This document shows positions 42,290 to 51,175 of a DNA stretch of 64,000 bases, piece by piece; the stretch's first letter is position 1, and every line of letters begins with the position of its first letter. Source of the DNA: an uncultured Kiritimatiellota bacterium (GTDB lineage Bacteria; Verrucomicrobiota; Kiritimatiellia; RFP12; DVOR01); NCBI GenBank assembly GCA_944389545.1, contig CALXMT010000006.1, positions 1 to 64,000 on the forward strand, given 5' to 3'. The translations under genes were made by a program, and so were the position numbers. The notes under the pieces are model-generated. The model made no database searches. It was not told where the DNA came from and saw nothing but the letters and a program-made list of their open reading frames with translations.

Positions 42290-42955
42290 TTGCCGTAAAA
42301 AAAGGAGAACAGAGAACGGAGAACAGAGAACGGAGCGCGCGGCAAGCGCGCGACGGACGGGGCGTTGGGAGAACGTGGGAGGTTCGCCCTGCGGGGCTGA
42401 CACGAAGGGGCACGAAGAACCACGAAGGTTCACGAAGACTGCCAGAATATTTGGAAATCACAAAGGACACCGTGCAGGCGCGAAGCGACAAACCTTCCAC
42501 GGCTAAGGACACAAAGGGGATTTGGGTTGATTGGCTGATTAGCTGATTGGGTGATTGGAGAATTGGAAAGGTGTGGGGCGCTGCCCCACGCCCCGGCAGG
42601 GAGAAGTTCTTCCTGCACCCCCGGCACATCTACGATGTGCCAACAAGCACGATGGAATAATAGCGCTGAAGAAGCCAAGCCTCCAAGCCTCTAAGCTCCC
42701 AAACTTCCACTTACCCCTGCACCCGCAGGCACGTCTGCGACGTGCCAACAGTCGGCGCGGTAGGACGTATAGGACATATAGGACGAATAGGACGGGGCGG
42801 CGGGGCCGCCTGGATTACGGCTTTGCCAGTCGCGCGCTTGTCGCGCGTTCCTGTATCTCCTGCACCTCCTGTATCTCCTGAAAGCGCTTTGCCGGTCGCG
42901 CGCTTGCCGCGCGCTCTCTGTTCTCTGTTTTCTGTTCTCTGTTCTCTAGACGTTG
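42290..42955. repeat. Intergenic mosaic of dispersed repeats
   Basis: Contains the 'gagaacagagaacggag' run, the 'ccctgcggggctgacacga' tract, 'gtgcaggcgcgaagcgac', 'ggggcgctgccccacgcc', two palindrome copies (about 42617 and 42728), a 9-nt array (42757-42795) and 'ctcctgcacctcctg'. The end abuts the nnr stop codon. No gene is supported. Confidence 0.75.
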
Positions 42956-42958
42956 CGC

Positions 42959-44500
42959 TCACAAGCGCAACGTCTGAAGCAGGTCGGTGGCGACGAGGGA
43001 TTCTTCGCCGTGGGCGAAGGCGGCGGCGTCGCCGGCGAGGGCGTGGTGGTAGACGCCGAGGACGGCGGCGTCTTCGGTGCCGAGGCCGCGGGCCAGGAGG
43101 CCGGCGATGAGGCCGGTGAGGAGGTCGCCGGTGCCGGCGGTGGCCATGCCGGGATTGCCGCCCATGCAGACGCGGAGGCGTCCGCCGGGTTCGGCGACGA
43201 GGGTGTTGTGGCCTTTGAGGACGGCGATGGCGTGGTAGTTGGCGGCGATGGCGCGGGCGGCGGCGGGGCGGTCGCGCTGGATGTCGTGCGGGGTGACGCC
43301 GAGGAGGCGGGCGGCTTCGCCGGGGTGGGGGGTGAGGATGAGGCGCAGGGCGGTGGCGTCGGGCGTCCAGCCCTCTTCCAGACGGAGTTTGGCGAGGGCG
43401 GTGAGGGCGTCGGCGTCGACCACGGTGCGGGGGGCCTGGGCGTCGCTGACGAGGCGGCGGAGGAAGTCCAGGCTCTCGGCGTCGAGGGGGCCCATGCCGG
43501 GGCCGACGGCGATGGCCTGGTAGTCGGCGAGCTCTTTGGAGGTGCGGGGCCGCTCCGCGAAGATGGCTTCCGGGGCCCAGTGGGCGGCGGCCACGCGCGA
43601 TTCCGCGGGCACGGCGAGGGAGACGAGGCCGCAACCGGCGCGGTAGGCCGCCTGGGCGGCGAGGATGGGGGCGTGGGGATAGCGCGGGCAGCCGCCGATG
43701 ACGAGGGCGTGGCCGTAGGAACGTTTGTGGGAGTCGAGGACACGCTCGGGGCGGAGGACGGCGCGGATCTCGGGCGCGGCGATGAGCTCGGTGTCGTCCG
43801 GCGGGAGGGCGGCCTGGGTCTCGAGGACGTCGTTGGGGATGCCGATGTCGGCCACCAGGAGGTGCCCGATGTAGGGGCGGGCGGAGGGCGCGGCGAAGCC
43901 GATTTTGGGTCGGGAGAAGGTGATGGTGGCGTCGGCGCGGACGGCGGCGCCGGGGGCCGCGCCGGTATCCGCGTCCAGGCCGCTGGGGACGTCCACGGAG
44001 AGGACGGGGCAGGCGGGGGAGGTGCCGTTGATCCAGTTGATGGCGGCCTTGACGGCGTTGGTGGGGGCGCCCTTCGCACCGATGCCCAGGAGGGCGTCGA
44101 CGATGATGGCGCGGCGGGGGGCGACGGCGGGGTCGGCCCAGGCGCTCTCCAACCAGGCGTCGGAGGAGGGGAGGACGATGGCCTGAATGCCCACGGCGCC
44201 CATGTCTTTCCAGGCTTGGGCGGCGTCGCCGCGGAGGTGGGCCGGCACGCAGGTCATCAGCACCGTCACGTCCAGGCCGTCGGTCTTGAGGCAACGCGCG
44301 GCGATGAAGCCATCGCCGCCGTTGTTGCCGGGGCCGCAGAGGATGATGGCCCGGCGGATGCCGGCGCGCGTGGCGACGGTTTCGGCTTGGCGGGCCACGG
44401 CTGCGCCCGCGCGGCACATGGCGGTGTAGCTGGGCAGGTTTCTTTGGGCGAAGGCCAAGGTTTCGGCCTCACGAATGCCCGCGACGGTAATCCACTTCAT
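42959..44500 (-). CDS. nnr: Bifunctional NAD(P)H-hydrate epimerase/dehydratase
   Basis: 513 residues. The N-terminal half is the YjeF_N epimerase (IILCGPGNNGGDGFIAARCL, VDALLGIGAKG, DVPSGLDADTG); the C-terminal half, from about 225, is the ADP-dependent dehydratase (ALVIGGCPRYPHAPILAA, AVGPGMG, LILTPHPGEAARLLG, NPGMATAGTGDLLTG). Together they repair hydrated NADH and NADPH. The ATG at 44500 has AAGGAG 7 nt upstream on the minus strand; an ATG 21 nt further upstream lacks such a site. It is single, with repeats on both sides. Confidence 0.95.
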   Translation of the reverse strand: MKWITVAGIREAETLAFAQRNLPSYTAMCRAGAAVARQAETVATRAGIRRAIILCGPGNNGGDGFIAARCLKTDGLDVTVLMTCVPAHLRGDAAQAWKDMGAVGIQAIVLPSSDAWLESAWADPAVAPRRAIIVDALLGIGAKGAPTNAVKAAINWINGTSPACPVLSVDVPSGLDADTGAAPGAAVRADATITFSRPKIGFAAPSARPYIGHLLVADIGIPNDVLETQAALPPDDTELIAAPEIRAVLRPERVLDSHKRSYGHALVIGGCPRYPHAPILAAQAAYRAGCGLVSLAVPAESRVAAAHWAPEAIFAERPRTSKELADYQAIAVGPGMGPLDAESLDFLRRLVSDAQAPRTVVDADALTALAKLRLEEGWTPDATALRLILTPHPGEAARLLGVTPHDIQRDRPAAARAIAANYHAIAVLKGHNTLVAEPGGRLRVCMGGNPGMATAGTGDLLTGLIAGLLARGLGTEDAAVLGVYHHALAGDAAAFAHGEESLVATDLLQTLRL

Positions 44501-44529
44501 AAACGCTCCTTGTGACACCATTGTAGCAA

Positions 44530-44905
44530 AAGGGGCGCAGACGCGCCCCTTTTGGAAGTTTGGAAGCTTAGAGGTTTGGAGGCTTGGAGGAGCCCCAGAG
44601 GTTGAAGCCCGGGCCGCCGCCCTTGGCGGCGATGAGGTCGGATGTTGAAAAGGCTACCAAGAGGAACCGCAGATTTCGGAAGAACACAGAGTGGCACAGA
44701 GGATACAGAGGGTCACAGAGACGGGCGGCGTGCTAGCGCACGCAGGACTGCCAGAATGGGAAACGCAGATTACGCAGATTTTGGGCGTGCTGGCGCACGC
44801 TGATTGGAAGCTTGGAAGTTTGGTAACGCTGCGCGGCTATTACCGTGCAGGCCCGGAGGGCCAAACCTTCCACGGCTAAGAATACGCAGAACCACGAAGA
44901 ATTGC
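44530..44905. repeat. Intergenic mosaic of dispersed repeats
   Basis: The 'ttggaagtttggaagc' module with its CCGCCCTTGGCGGCG hairpin (44553-44640), 'gaacacagagtggcacag', GCGTGCTAGCGCACGC (44729-44744) and 'gtgcaggcccggagggcc' (44847-44864). No gene is seen. Confidence 0.75.
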
Positions 44906-44908
44906 GGG

Positions 44909-45799
44909 TTACCGGGGGAGGAAGGCCGCGGCATCCGTCAGGGCCGCTTGGCATTGTGCCACTGCGTCTTGAGAGACGGTATAGGTCCGCTCAATAAAGT
45001 CCGGTAGGCGCGCGAGGTCTTCGGGCAGGTCTGCTTCCGTGAGGGGGAGGGGGATTTCGCTCAACGCCGAGTAATAATCCTTAAACTTGAAGGCCCAGTC
45101 GGCCTCGTTGGCGCCTCCGATAAGGGAAAGATGGAGAAGTCGGTTGGGGATGCCCAGGCCGTCCGCCGCGATGCACCCATGCATGGCTGAGGAGAGGATG
45201 GTCCGGCACTGAGCCAGGCGCGTCAAGGTGCCCAGCGCGTCCGGGGCGGTCGCATCCAAGACACAAAGACGCTCCCCATAGCACTGCCGCAAGCGTTCCG
45301 TCAGCGGCGCACCGATTGTTTGGTCTGCGAAGTGGAGCATGAGGCCGACCTCATAGCGCGGCGCAGGCCGTTCCGGGAGGAGTCGGCCGAAGAGGAGGCC
45401 GGGGTCGCCAAGCGGCGTCTTGGGGTCGATGCGCGTCGTGCCGAACCACCCCTGCAACACGCGCAGCGTCTCTTGTCCCCGCAGGGCCAAGGGGCGGATA
45501 CGCCGCCAGGGGCGCGGGTCAAAGGTCGGACGTGGTTCGTAAAGGAAGCCGCTTCCCCACACGTAAAAGGGCAATGCACACTTGAAGAAGAAACGCCCGA
45601 TGTGCCGTCGCATGCCGGAGCGTGGATATTTTTTGTAGTTCCGGTGCTCCAAGATGCTGCCGAGGGCGAAGAGTTTGGCGCGCTCGGGGCAGGTCCATCG
45701 GACATCCTTGACGAAGGTGGCGACCACCAAGGGCGACAGCGCGTCCCCAAAGTTGTCTTGTCCTGTCCACCAGTTTCGCCACCAGTAAAGGGATGTCAT
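44909..45799 (-). CDS. Polysaccharide pyruvyl transferase family protein
   Basis: 296 residues with the PS_pyruv_trans pattern: N-terminal NFGDALSPLVVATFV, LGDPGLLFGRLLP in the middle, and ILSSAMHGCIAADGLGIPNRLL near 215-240. Such enzymes add ketal pyruvate from phosphoenolpyruvate to surface glycans or act in related GT-B chemistry. GGAGG lies 5 nt before the ATG. It is the last gene of the minus-strand glycan operon, 66 nt after the GT2-SGNH gene. Confidence 0.85.
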   Translation of the reverse strand: MTSLYWWRNWWTGQDNFGDALSPLVVATFVKDVRWTCPERAKLFALGSILEHRNYKKYPRSGMRRHIGRFFFKCALPFYVWGSGFLYEPRPTFDPRPWRRIRPLALRGQETLRVLQGWFGTTRIDPKTPLGDPGLLFGRLLPERPAPRYEVGLMLHFADQTIGAPLTERLRQCYGERLCVLDATAPDALGTLTRLAQCRTILSSAMHGCIAADGLGIPNRLLHLSLIGGANEADWAFKFKDYYSALSEIPLPLTEADLPEDLARLPDFIERTYTVSQDAVAQCQAALTDAAAFLPR

Positions 45800-45865
45800 T
45801 TTGCCTCCGTCTGCTCTTTGACAACGGAATGGATGAGTGTGATACGGATGGTGGGCCTAAAGGGT

Positions 45866-47962
45866 TTAGGCGCCGGATTTGCCGAGAATACGGAGGAGGT
45901 CGGCCTCGAGGTGCGGGGTGAAGAGCGCGGCGCCTTGGCGGTTGAGGTGGTGGCCGTCTGGGTCGAAGGCGATGTCCGGGAGGGGGAGGTCGGCGTAGTT
46001 GAGGAGGGGGCGGTTGCCGCGGACCTTGACTTCGTGGGCGTAGACATCGGGGACGCCGTCGCGGGCGGCGAACTCGCGGATCTTGGTGCGGTAGCCTTCG
46101 TGAAGGGGGGTGCGGACGACGATGGCTTTGCGACCGTCGCGCTCGATGGCGTCCAGGAGGCGTTTGAGCCATTTGACCTCGACGGGTTTGTAACGGGAGA
46201 TGGTCTCCCAATGGAAGCGGGCGCTGGAGCCGGTGACGCCAATCATGGCGTTGTGCGGGATTTCCACTTTGGGCTTGTTGGGATCGACTTTACTGAAGCG
46301 ATCGTCTTGTTGGCCGCTTTTGACGGAGTCGGGGAGGGAGGCGATGAAGCGGACGTAGGGCTCGTAGGGGCGGGAGAAGATGGTGGGATAGTAATAAGGA
46401 ACATCGAAGAAGATGTGGTTGGAGACGGCACGGAAGAAGTCGAAAGAACACTCCATGCGCGTGGCGGCCTGCCAGAAGTCCTCGCCGACGACCACGGCCT
46501 GACCTTCGCGGTAGGGCCAGCGTTTGCGATACCACCGGTAAATCCAGTAGAGCCCGTGATAGTCGCAAAAGCCGACGCCGCCGTTCCAAATGGCGAGGGA
46601 TTTGGCCGATTCGGGGCGGATACCGCAACGGATGTGGGAGGAGCCGAGGGCCAGAACATCGCAGGTGCCGTCGAAGGTCTTGACCAGGCCTGTGACCTCC
46701 TTGACGACGAAGCGATGGTAGTCGGTGACGCGGGCCTTCCAGAGGACGCGGGCGTGCAACATGCGCCCGAACACGCTCTTTTTGGGAACGAAGAGGAGGA
46801 GGAATTTGGCGAAGTAGCGCAGGGCTTTCTCAGAGAGGGTCCGGTTCCAGACAACGGTCTCGGGATCGCACTTACGTGGGGGGTAATTCTTCATTGCGGT
46901 TCTCCTATGGGACGGTGTACGGTCAGGTGTTACGAGGTGCTTGGCGCGGGCGCGGATCTTGAAGGCGAGCAAGAGGGCTTTGGGGTGGAAGTGGAGGCGA
47001 CGGACGAGGTGGCGGACGATGGTCCAGAGTAGATCGCGGCGGGCATCGTATTCCGCTTGGGTGAGGCCGGTCTTGGGGTGGAGGGCCATACGGATTTGGT
47101 TGAGGGCGAGGAGGGCGTAGGTGCGGCGGAGGGCGGGAAGGCCGTAAAGGTGGAGGCCGATGTAGGCGCGGGAGACAAGCCAGGCCTTCATGCCTTCGGA
47201 GAGATGGGACCAGGCGCCTTGGCCGACGAAGTAGACGGAGGAGGGCTCGTTCAAGTAGGCGATGGGGCCGAGAGACGCGAGGAGCTGGGGCTTGAACGCA
47301 TCGCCTTCCATCGGCAAGGGGATTTCGCGTACCAAGCGTTCGTAGGCGGCCTTTGAATAGAGGAGCGTGCTGGTCTGGAAATAGTAGCGCTGGATGTCCG
47401 TGGGCGGGATGAGGTCGCCGTTCGGCATGGGGATGGACCAACGGCGGCCATCGCGCACGTCCTCGAAAAAGAAGTTGGAGACGCAAAGGACGGCATTGTG
47501 GCGGCGGACGAGGTCAAGCTGGCGTTGGAGCTTGTGGGGGGTGAGCCAGAAGTCGTCGCTGTCGCACTCGGCAATCCAGTCTCCGCGGGCTTGCGTGTGG
47601 AGAAGCGCGTCAGCGACAAACATCCCGATGTTTTGCTTGGCGCGGAGGATACGGATTTTGTCGGGGTGTTTGGCCAACCACTCTCGACAGACGGCGGGGG
47701 TGCCGTCAGTGGAGGCGTCATCGGCGATGATAAGCTCGAAGGGGAAGTCGGTCTGCTGGGTGACGATGGACTCGATGGCGCGGCCGATGGTCGCTTCGGC
47801 GTTGTAGGCGCGCATGAGGACGGAGACGAGCGGGGTTTGGCAGAGGCACGCGGGGTCGGAGACCTCCGTGAAGGGGATGTCCGTGGGAATCCGGCTTGTG
47901 ACGAGGTAGGGCGTGACGGCGGGGTCACGCAACATATGCTCCAGACATTCGGCCAAAGTCAT
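45866..47962 (-). CDS. GT2 glycosyltransferase fused in frame to an SGNH-like hydrolase domain
   Basis: 698 residues. Residues 1-356 are a GT-A family 2 transferase (SVLMRAYNAEATIGRAIES, ADDASTDGT, ECDSDDFW as the DxD site), paralogous over its whole length to the gene at 49065-50108. That gene stops just after KIRSRARRL, matching KIRARAKHL here; this ORF instead runs on through about 15 residues into Met357, which has AGGAG 7 nt upstream. Residues 357-698 look like an SGNH/GDSL-like domain (LALGSSHIRCG; FDPDGHHLNRQGA near the end). The simplest reading is two ancestral genes joined by loss of the first stop codon. Sugar transfer and acyl or ester modification of the same glycan is plausible. 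AAAGGAG precedes the start. Confidence 0.8.
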   Translation of the reverse strand: MTLAECLEHMLRDPAVTPYLVTSRIPTDIPFTEVSDPACLCQTPLVSVLMRAYNAEATIGRAIESIVTQQTDFPFELIIADDASTDGTPAVCREWLAKHPDKIRILRAKQNIGMFVADALLHTQARGDWIAECDSDDFWLTPHKLQRQLDLVRRHNAVLCVSNFFFEDVRDGRRWSIPMPNGDLIPPTDIQRYYFQTSTLLYSKAAYERLVREIPLPMEGDAFKPQLLASLGPIAYLNEPSSVYFVGQGAWSHLSEGMKAWLVSRAYIGLHLYGLPALRRTYALLALNQIRMALHPKTGLTQAEYDARRDLLWTIVRHLVRRLHFHPKALLLAFKIRARAKHLVTPDRTPSHRRTAMKNYPPRKCDPETVVWNRTLSEKALRYFAKFLLLFVPKKSVFGRMLHARVLWKARVTDYHRFVVKEVTGLVKTFDGTCDVLALGSSHIRCGIRPESAKSLAIWNGGVGFCDYHGLYWIYRWYRKRWPYREGQAVVVGEDFWQAATRMECSFDFFRAVSNHIFFDVPYYYPTIFSRPYEPYVRFIASLPDSVKSGQQDDRFSKVDPNKPKVEIPHNAMIGVTGSSARFHWETISRYKPVEVKWLKRLLDAIERDGRKAIVVRTPLHEGYRTKIREFAARDGVPDVYAHEVKVRGNRPLLNYADLPLPDIAFDPDGHHLNRQGAALFTPHLEADLLRILGKSGA
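46892..46906 (-). promoter_or_regulatory. Relic (or active) internal ribosome binding site and ATG
   Basis: On the minus strand AGGAG is followed by 7 nt and ATG in frame with the surrounding ORF, exactly at the GT2-SGNH domain boundary. It could still start a separate 342-residue SGNH protein. Confidence 0.65.
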
Positions 47963-48008
47963 TTAATCTCCTTTTGTCAGACGCAGTTCAATGACACACT
48001 TGAACGCG

Positions 48009-49049
48009 TTATTCTATCCAAAAGTCAGATTCGGGGATAGGCTCTCCACGGCGAAACCAGAGGCGCTTGAGGCGGGCTCTCCGTCCACGCACCCAAGGGG
48101 GCGCCGCCATCCACCGCGGCAGGCGAAGCCACAACAATGGCGACAGCCAACGTTGCCACCACAGACCGCGCAACAGCGGCATCGCGTCGCGCCAAGGCGA
48201 ATCCTTTGGAATTATTTTATCTGCAGTCAGTCGCCACAGACGAGCCAATTCCCTGACATAGACGCCGGCGTACCAACAAAAGCGATCCCTGGTGGCACAC
48301 CATGGGACCATCCCCATGAAGGGGAAGGCACCTTGCAGTGCGCGTGGGGCACATTGGGGATCGATGGTTCCCCAAAAGTCCGGAAGAATCCCCATGTGTT
48401 CTCGGCAAACGGTGTTCAGCGCATCTTGATCCGGGGTCCGACTATCCAGATAGGTACGGCAGAAATCCAGACAGCGCGTCGTCAAGTCTTGTTCACGGAA
48501 GGCGCGCAGGTTCATCAGCAAGAGGCCGGAACAGACATAATGGGTCTTATCGTAAGGGAGCCCATGTGCTTCATGCCAACGATGTTGGGCGGCCGCCACG
48601 GATGGGAGTGCCGGCAGGTCATGGGAATGGCCAAGCATCCAGAAAGTTGAATCCGCCAGAGCGAAGAGATCCGTGAGGTCACCGGTGAAGAGAACGTCGC
48701 AATCGGCGTAACAGACCCAATCGACCTCGGGAAGTAAATCGGGGAGGGAGAGCCGTGCATAGGCGGCGAGGGAGCCCTTCCAGTGCGGGAGGTCCTTGAA
48801 GCGTGCGGGGTCGATGGGGTGACGGCGCACGGAGACGTCTGCACGGACTTTTCGAAGGATGGCCTCGATTTGGGCGAAGTCTGCATCGGGGATGCCAAGG
48901 TCCAGGACATGGACGGTGAGCGAGGCTTGCGGTGAGAGGTGGCGGAGGGCGGAGGCCGCGGCGACGGTCAAGCCGGCGAGATAACCGGGGTTGGCATCGG
49001 AGGCCAACGCCAAATGGAATGCTCCCGCCTGGGGCCCCTGTGCCGTCAT
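48009..49049 (-). CDS. GT8-family glycosyltransferase (cassette copy 1)
   Basis: 346 residues. GT8 features: HLALASDANPGYLAGLTVAAAS at the N terminus, DWVCYADCDVLFTGDL with the metal-binding DxD near 115, SGLLLMNLRAF, and DQDALN near 210. The C-terminal 50 residues (LWLRLPRWMAAPPWVRGRR) are a basic amphipathic tail suited to membrane contact, as in LPS GT8 enzymes. Paralogous to the gene at 50105-51166. It precedes the GT2-SGNH gene by 46 nt. Confidence 0.88.
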   Translation of the reverse strand: MTAQGPQAGAFHLALASDANPGYLAGLTVAAASALRHLSPQASLTVHVLDLGIPDADFAQIEAILRKVRADVSVRRHPIDPARFKDLPHWKGSLAAYARLSLPDLLPEVDWVCYADCDVLFTGDLTDLFALADSTFWMLGHSHDLPALPSVAAAQHRWHEAHGLPYDKTHYVCSGLLLMNLRAFREQDLTTRCLDFCRTYLDSRTPDQDALNTVCREHMGILPDFWGTIDPQCAPRALQGAFPFMGMVPWCATRDRFCWYAGVYVRELARLWRLTADKIIPKDSPWRDAMPLLRGLWWQRWLSPLLWLRLPRWMAAPPWVRGRRARLKRLWFRRGEPIPESDFWIE

Positions 49050-49064
49050 GGTCGCGGAGTCCCT

Positions 49065-50108
49065 TCAGTTTGCGGCGTGCAATCGGCGCGCGCGTGAGCG
49101 GATTTTGAGGTAGAGGGAGATGGCCGTTGGGTTAGGCAACAGACGCCAGAAGACGTGCTTGACGAGCGGGAGGATGAAGGGACGGATTTCCTGCCATTCT
49201 TGCGCCGAGAAGCCGGTCTTGGGGTGCAGAGCTTGGCGCAAGACTGTCAATACGGTGATGGCATGGGCCTTTTTGGCCGCCCGGGGACCATAACGAAAGA
49301 GCGCCAGTTGAGAGAGGATGACAATCATGGCCTTGTTTGCCTCGGAGCGGGAGGAGTAGGCCCCCCCACCAACGTGCCAGATGGAGGCGACATCGTGCAG
49401 GCAGACGACCTTGCCATAACGTGCCAGGCACTGCTCTTTTCTGGTATCGCCTTGAAAGTCGAGCGGGATCTCGCGGACCATTTGCTCGTAGGCGGCTCTG
49501 GAATAGAGGAGGGTGTTGGTTTGATAATAGGCTTGGGCGAACTCGCGCGGCGGGATGATCTCTGTTGTGGGCAAGACGTACATGTAGAGGCGGTTGTCTC
49601 TGACATCCCGGATGAGGTAATCCGTGACGCAGAGGACGGCGCCGTGCTTCCGGATAAGGATCATTTGGCGTTGGAGTTTACAAGTCTCCAGCCAGTAGTC
49701 ATCGCAGTCGCATTCAGCGATCCATTCGCCGCGGGCTTGGGAATGGGTGAGGACATCGTTGACGACGAGACCGCCGTTTTTGTGGGCGCGGAGGATACGG
49801 ATTTTATCGGGGTGTTTGGTCAACCACTCTTGACAGACGGCGACGGTGCCGTCTGTGGAGGCATCGTCGGCAATGATAAGCTCGAAGGGGAAGTCGGTCT
49901 CTTGAGTGACGATGGACTCGATGGCACGGCCAATGGTCGCCTCGGCGTTGTAGGCGCGCATGAGGACGGAGACGAGCGGGGCTTGGCAGAGGCGTGTGGG
50001 GTCGGAGAGCTCCGTGAAGGCGATGGACGACGGTTCGATATCGCGTGTGGCGCAAGAGAAATACTTCACTCGCTCAGTGACCTTATCGAAACAGTCTTGA
50101 AGAGTCAT
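49065..50108 (-). CDS. GT2-family glycosyltransferase (cassette copy 2)
   Basis: 347 residues from the ATG at 50108, chosen because AAAGGG lies about 7 nt upstream and the N terminus (MTLQDCFDKV) matches that of the paralogue (MTLAECLEHM). GT-A signatures: SVLMRAYNAEATIGRAIES, ADDASTDGTVAVC, ECDCDDYW. It ends KIRSRARRLHAAN. The start overlaps the GT8 stop by 4 nt; the next GT8 gene starts 15 nt after its stop. It lacks the SGNH domain of its paralogue. Confidence 0.9.
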   Translation of the reverse strand: MTLQDCFDKVTERVKYFSCATRDIEPSSIAFTELSDPTRLCQAPLVSVLMRAYNAEATIGRAIESIVTQETDFPFELIIADDASTDGTVAVCQEWLTKHPDKIRILRAHKNGGLVVNDVLTHSQARGEWIAECDCDDYWLETCKLQRQMILIRKHGAVLCVTDYLIRDVRDNRLYMYVLPTTEIIPPREFAQAYYQTNTLLYSRAAYEQMVREIPLDFQGDTRKEQCLARYGKVVCLHDVASIWHVGGGAYSSRSEANKAMIVILSQLALFRYGPRAAKKAHAITVLTVLRQALHPKTGFSAQEWQEIRPFILPLVKHVFWRLLPNPTAISLYLKIRSRARRLHAAN

Positions 50109-51166
50109 GGCATTCCCTTTTCTTCGTGGCAATGTTCGTATTGGAGCGGTTCACCGCGTCGCTTCCAGAGGCGTTTGGCGCGTCGTCGAGGGTCGCGCAC
50201 CCATGGAGGTGCGGCCATCCAGCGGGGCAGACGCAACCAGAGCGAAGGCGGGAAATGCCGACGCCACCACAGTCCGCGGAGCCTGGGCATGGCGGCGCGA
50301 AAGGGGGAATGCTTGGGGAGCAATTCATCTGCGGCACAGTCGTAGAGATGGTACGCTGTTCGCTGATAGACGTTGGCCAGCCCGGTATGCTTTTTGGGGG
50401 AATAAACCCATGGCGCCACGTCGGCGAAGTGGATGGCTCCAGGGATTGTTGTCACTGAACAATCGGCCAATAGGAAGAGAAGGGTCCCCCAAGCGTCCGG
50501 GAGGAGGCCGATTCTACCGAAGCAGACGGAGTTTAAGGTGTCTTGATCCACGAAAGGCACATCTGGATAGGTGTGTAGGAACTCCAAAGAACGTCGGGTT
50601 ATATCCTCGGCGCGGCAAGCCGCAAGATTTATGAGGATGAACCCAGAGCAAATGTAGCGATTGATGTCAAAAGGCAACTCCGGGCGCGCGGCAAACCATG
50701 CGCATTGTTCTGTCGGATTGGGCAGGTCGCGGAGGACATCGATGTGCCCCAGCAGGAGGGCGTCTTCGGTCGCATAAGTGAAGAGTTCGGCGAGGTCGCC
50801 GGTGAAGAGGATGTCGCAATCGGCGTAACAGACCCAATCAGCTTCCGGGAGCAACTCGGGGAGAATGAGGCGCGCGTAGACGGCAAGGGAACCCTTCCAG
50901 GGCGGGAAGTCCTTGAAGTCGGCGGGGTTGATGGGGTGGCGGCGCACGGTGACATCGGCGCGAACCTTGCGGAGGACGGCCTCGATGTGGGCGAAGTCCG
51001 CGTCCGGGATGCCACAATCCAAGATATGGACGATGAGCGAGGCGTTCGGAGAGAGGTGACGGAGTGCAGAGGCCGCGGCGACGGTCAAGCCGGCGATGTA
51101 GCCGGGATTGCCGTCAGAGGCCAACGCCAAGTGGAGTGGCTTTGCGTTTGGGGTGGGGTGAGGCAT
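50105..51166 (-). CDS. GT8-family glycosyltransferase (cassette copy 2)
   Basis: 353 residues, close paralogue of the gene at 48009-49049: HLALASDGNPGYIAGLTVAA, VCYADCDILFTGDL, SGFILINLAA, DQDTLNSVC, and the tail LWLRLPRWMAAPPWVRD. Divergence is concentrated in the acceptor-side middle region (about 120-260), which suggests different acceptors. It forms with the following GT2 gene a bicistronic cassette (ATGA overlap). Confidence 0.88.
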   Translation of the reverse strand: MPHPTPNAKPLHLALASDGNPGYIAGLTVAAASALRHLSPNASLIVHILDCGIPDADFAHIEAVLRKVRADVTVRRHPINPADFKDFPPWKGSLAVYARLILPELLPEADWVCYADCDILFTGDLAELFTYATEDALLLGHIDVLRDLPNPTEQCAWFAARPELPFDINRYICSGFILINLAACRAEDITRRSLEFLHTYPDVPFVDQDTLNSVCFGRIGLLPDAWGTLLFLLADCSVTTIPGAIHFADVAPWVYSPKKHTGLANVYQRTAYHLYDCAADELLPKHSPFRAAMPRLRGLWWRRHFPPSLWLRLPRWMAAPPWVRDPRRRAKRLWKRRGEPLQYEHCHEEKGMP

Positions 51167-51175
51167 ACCTGTGCG

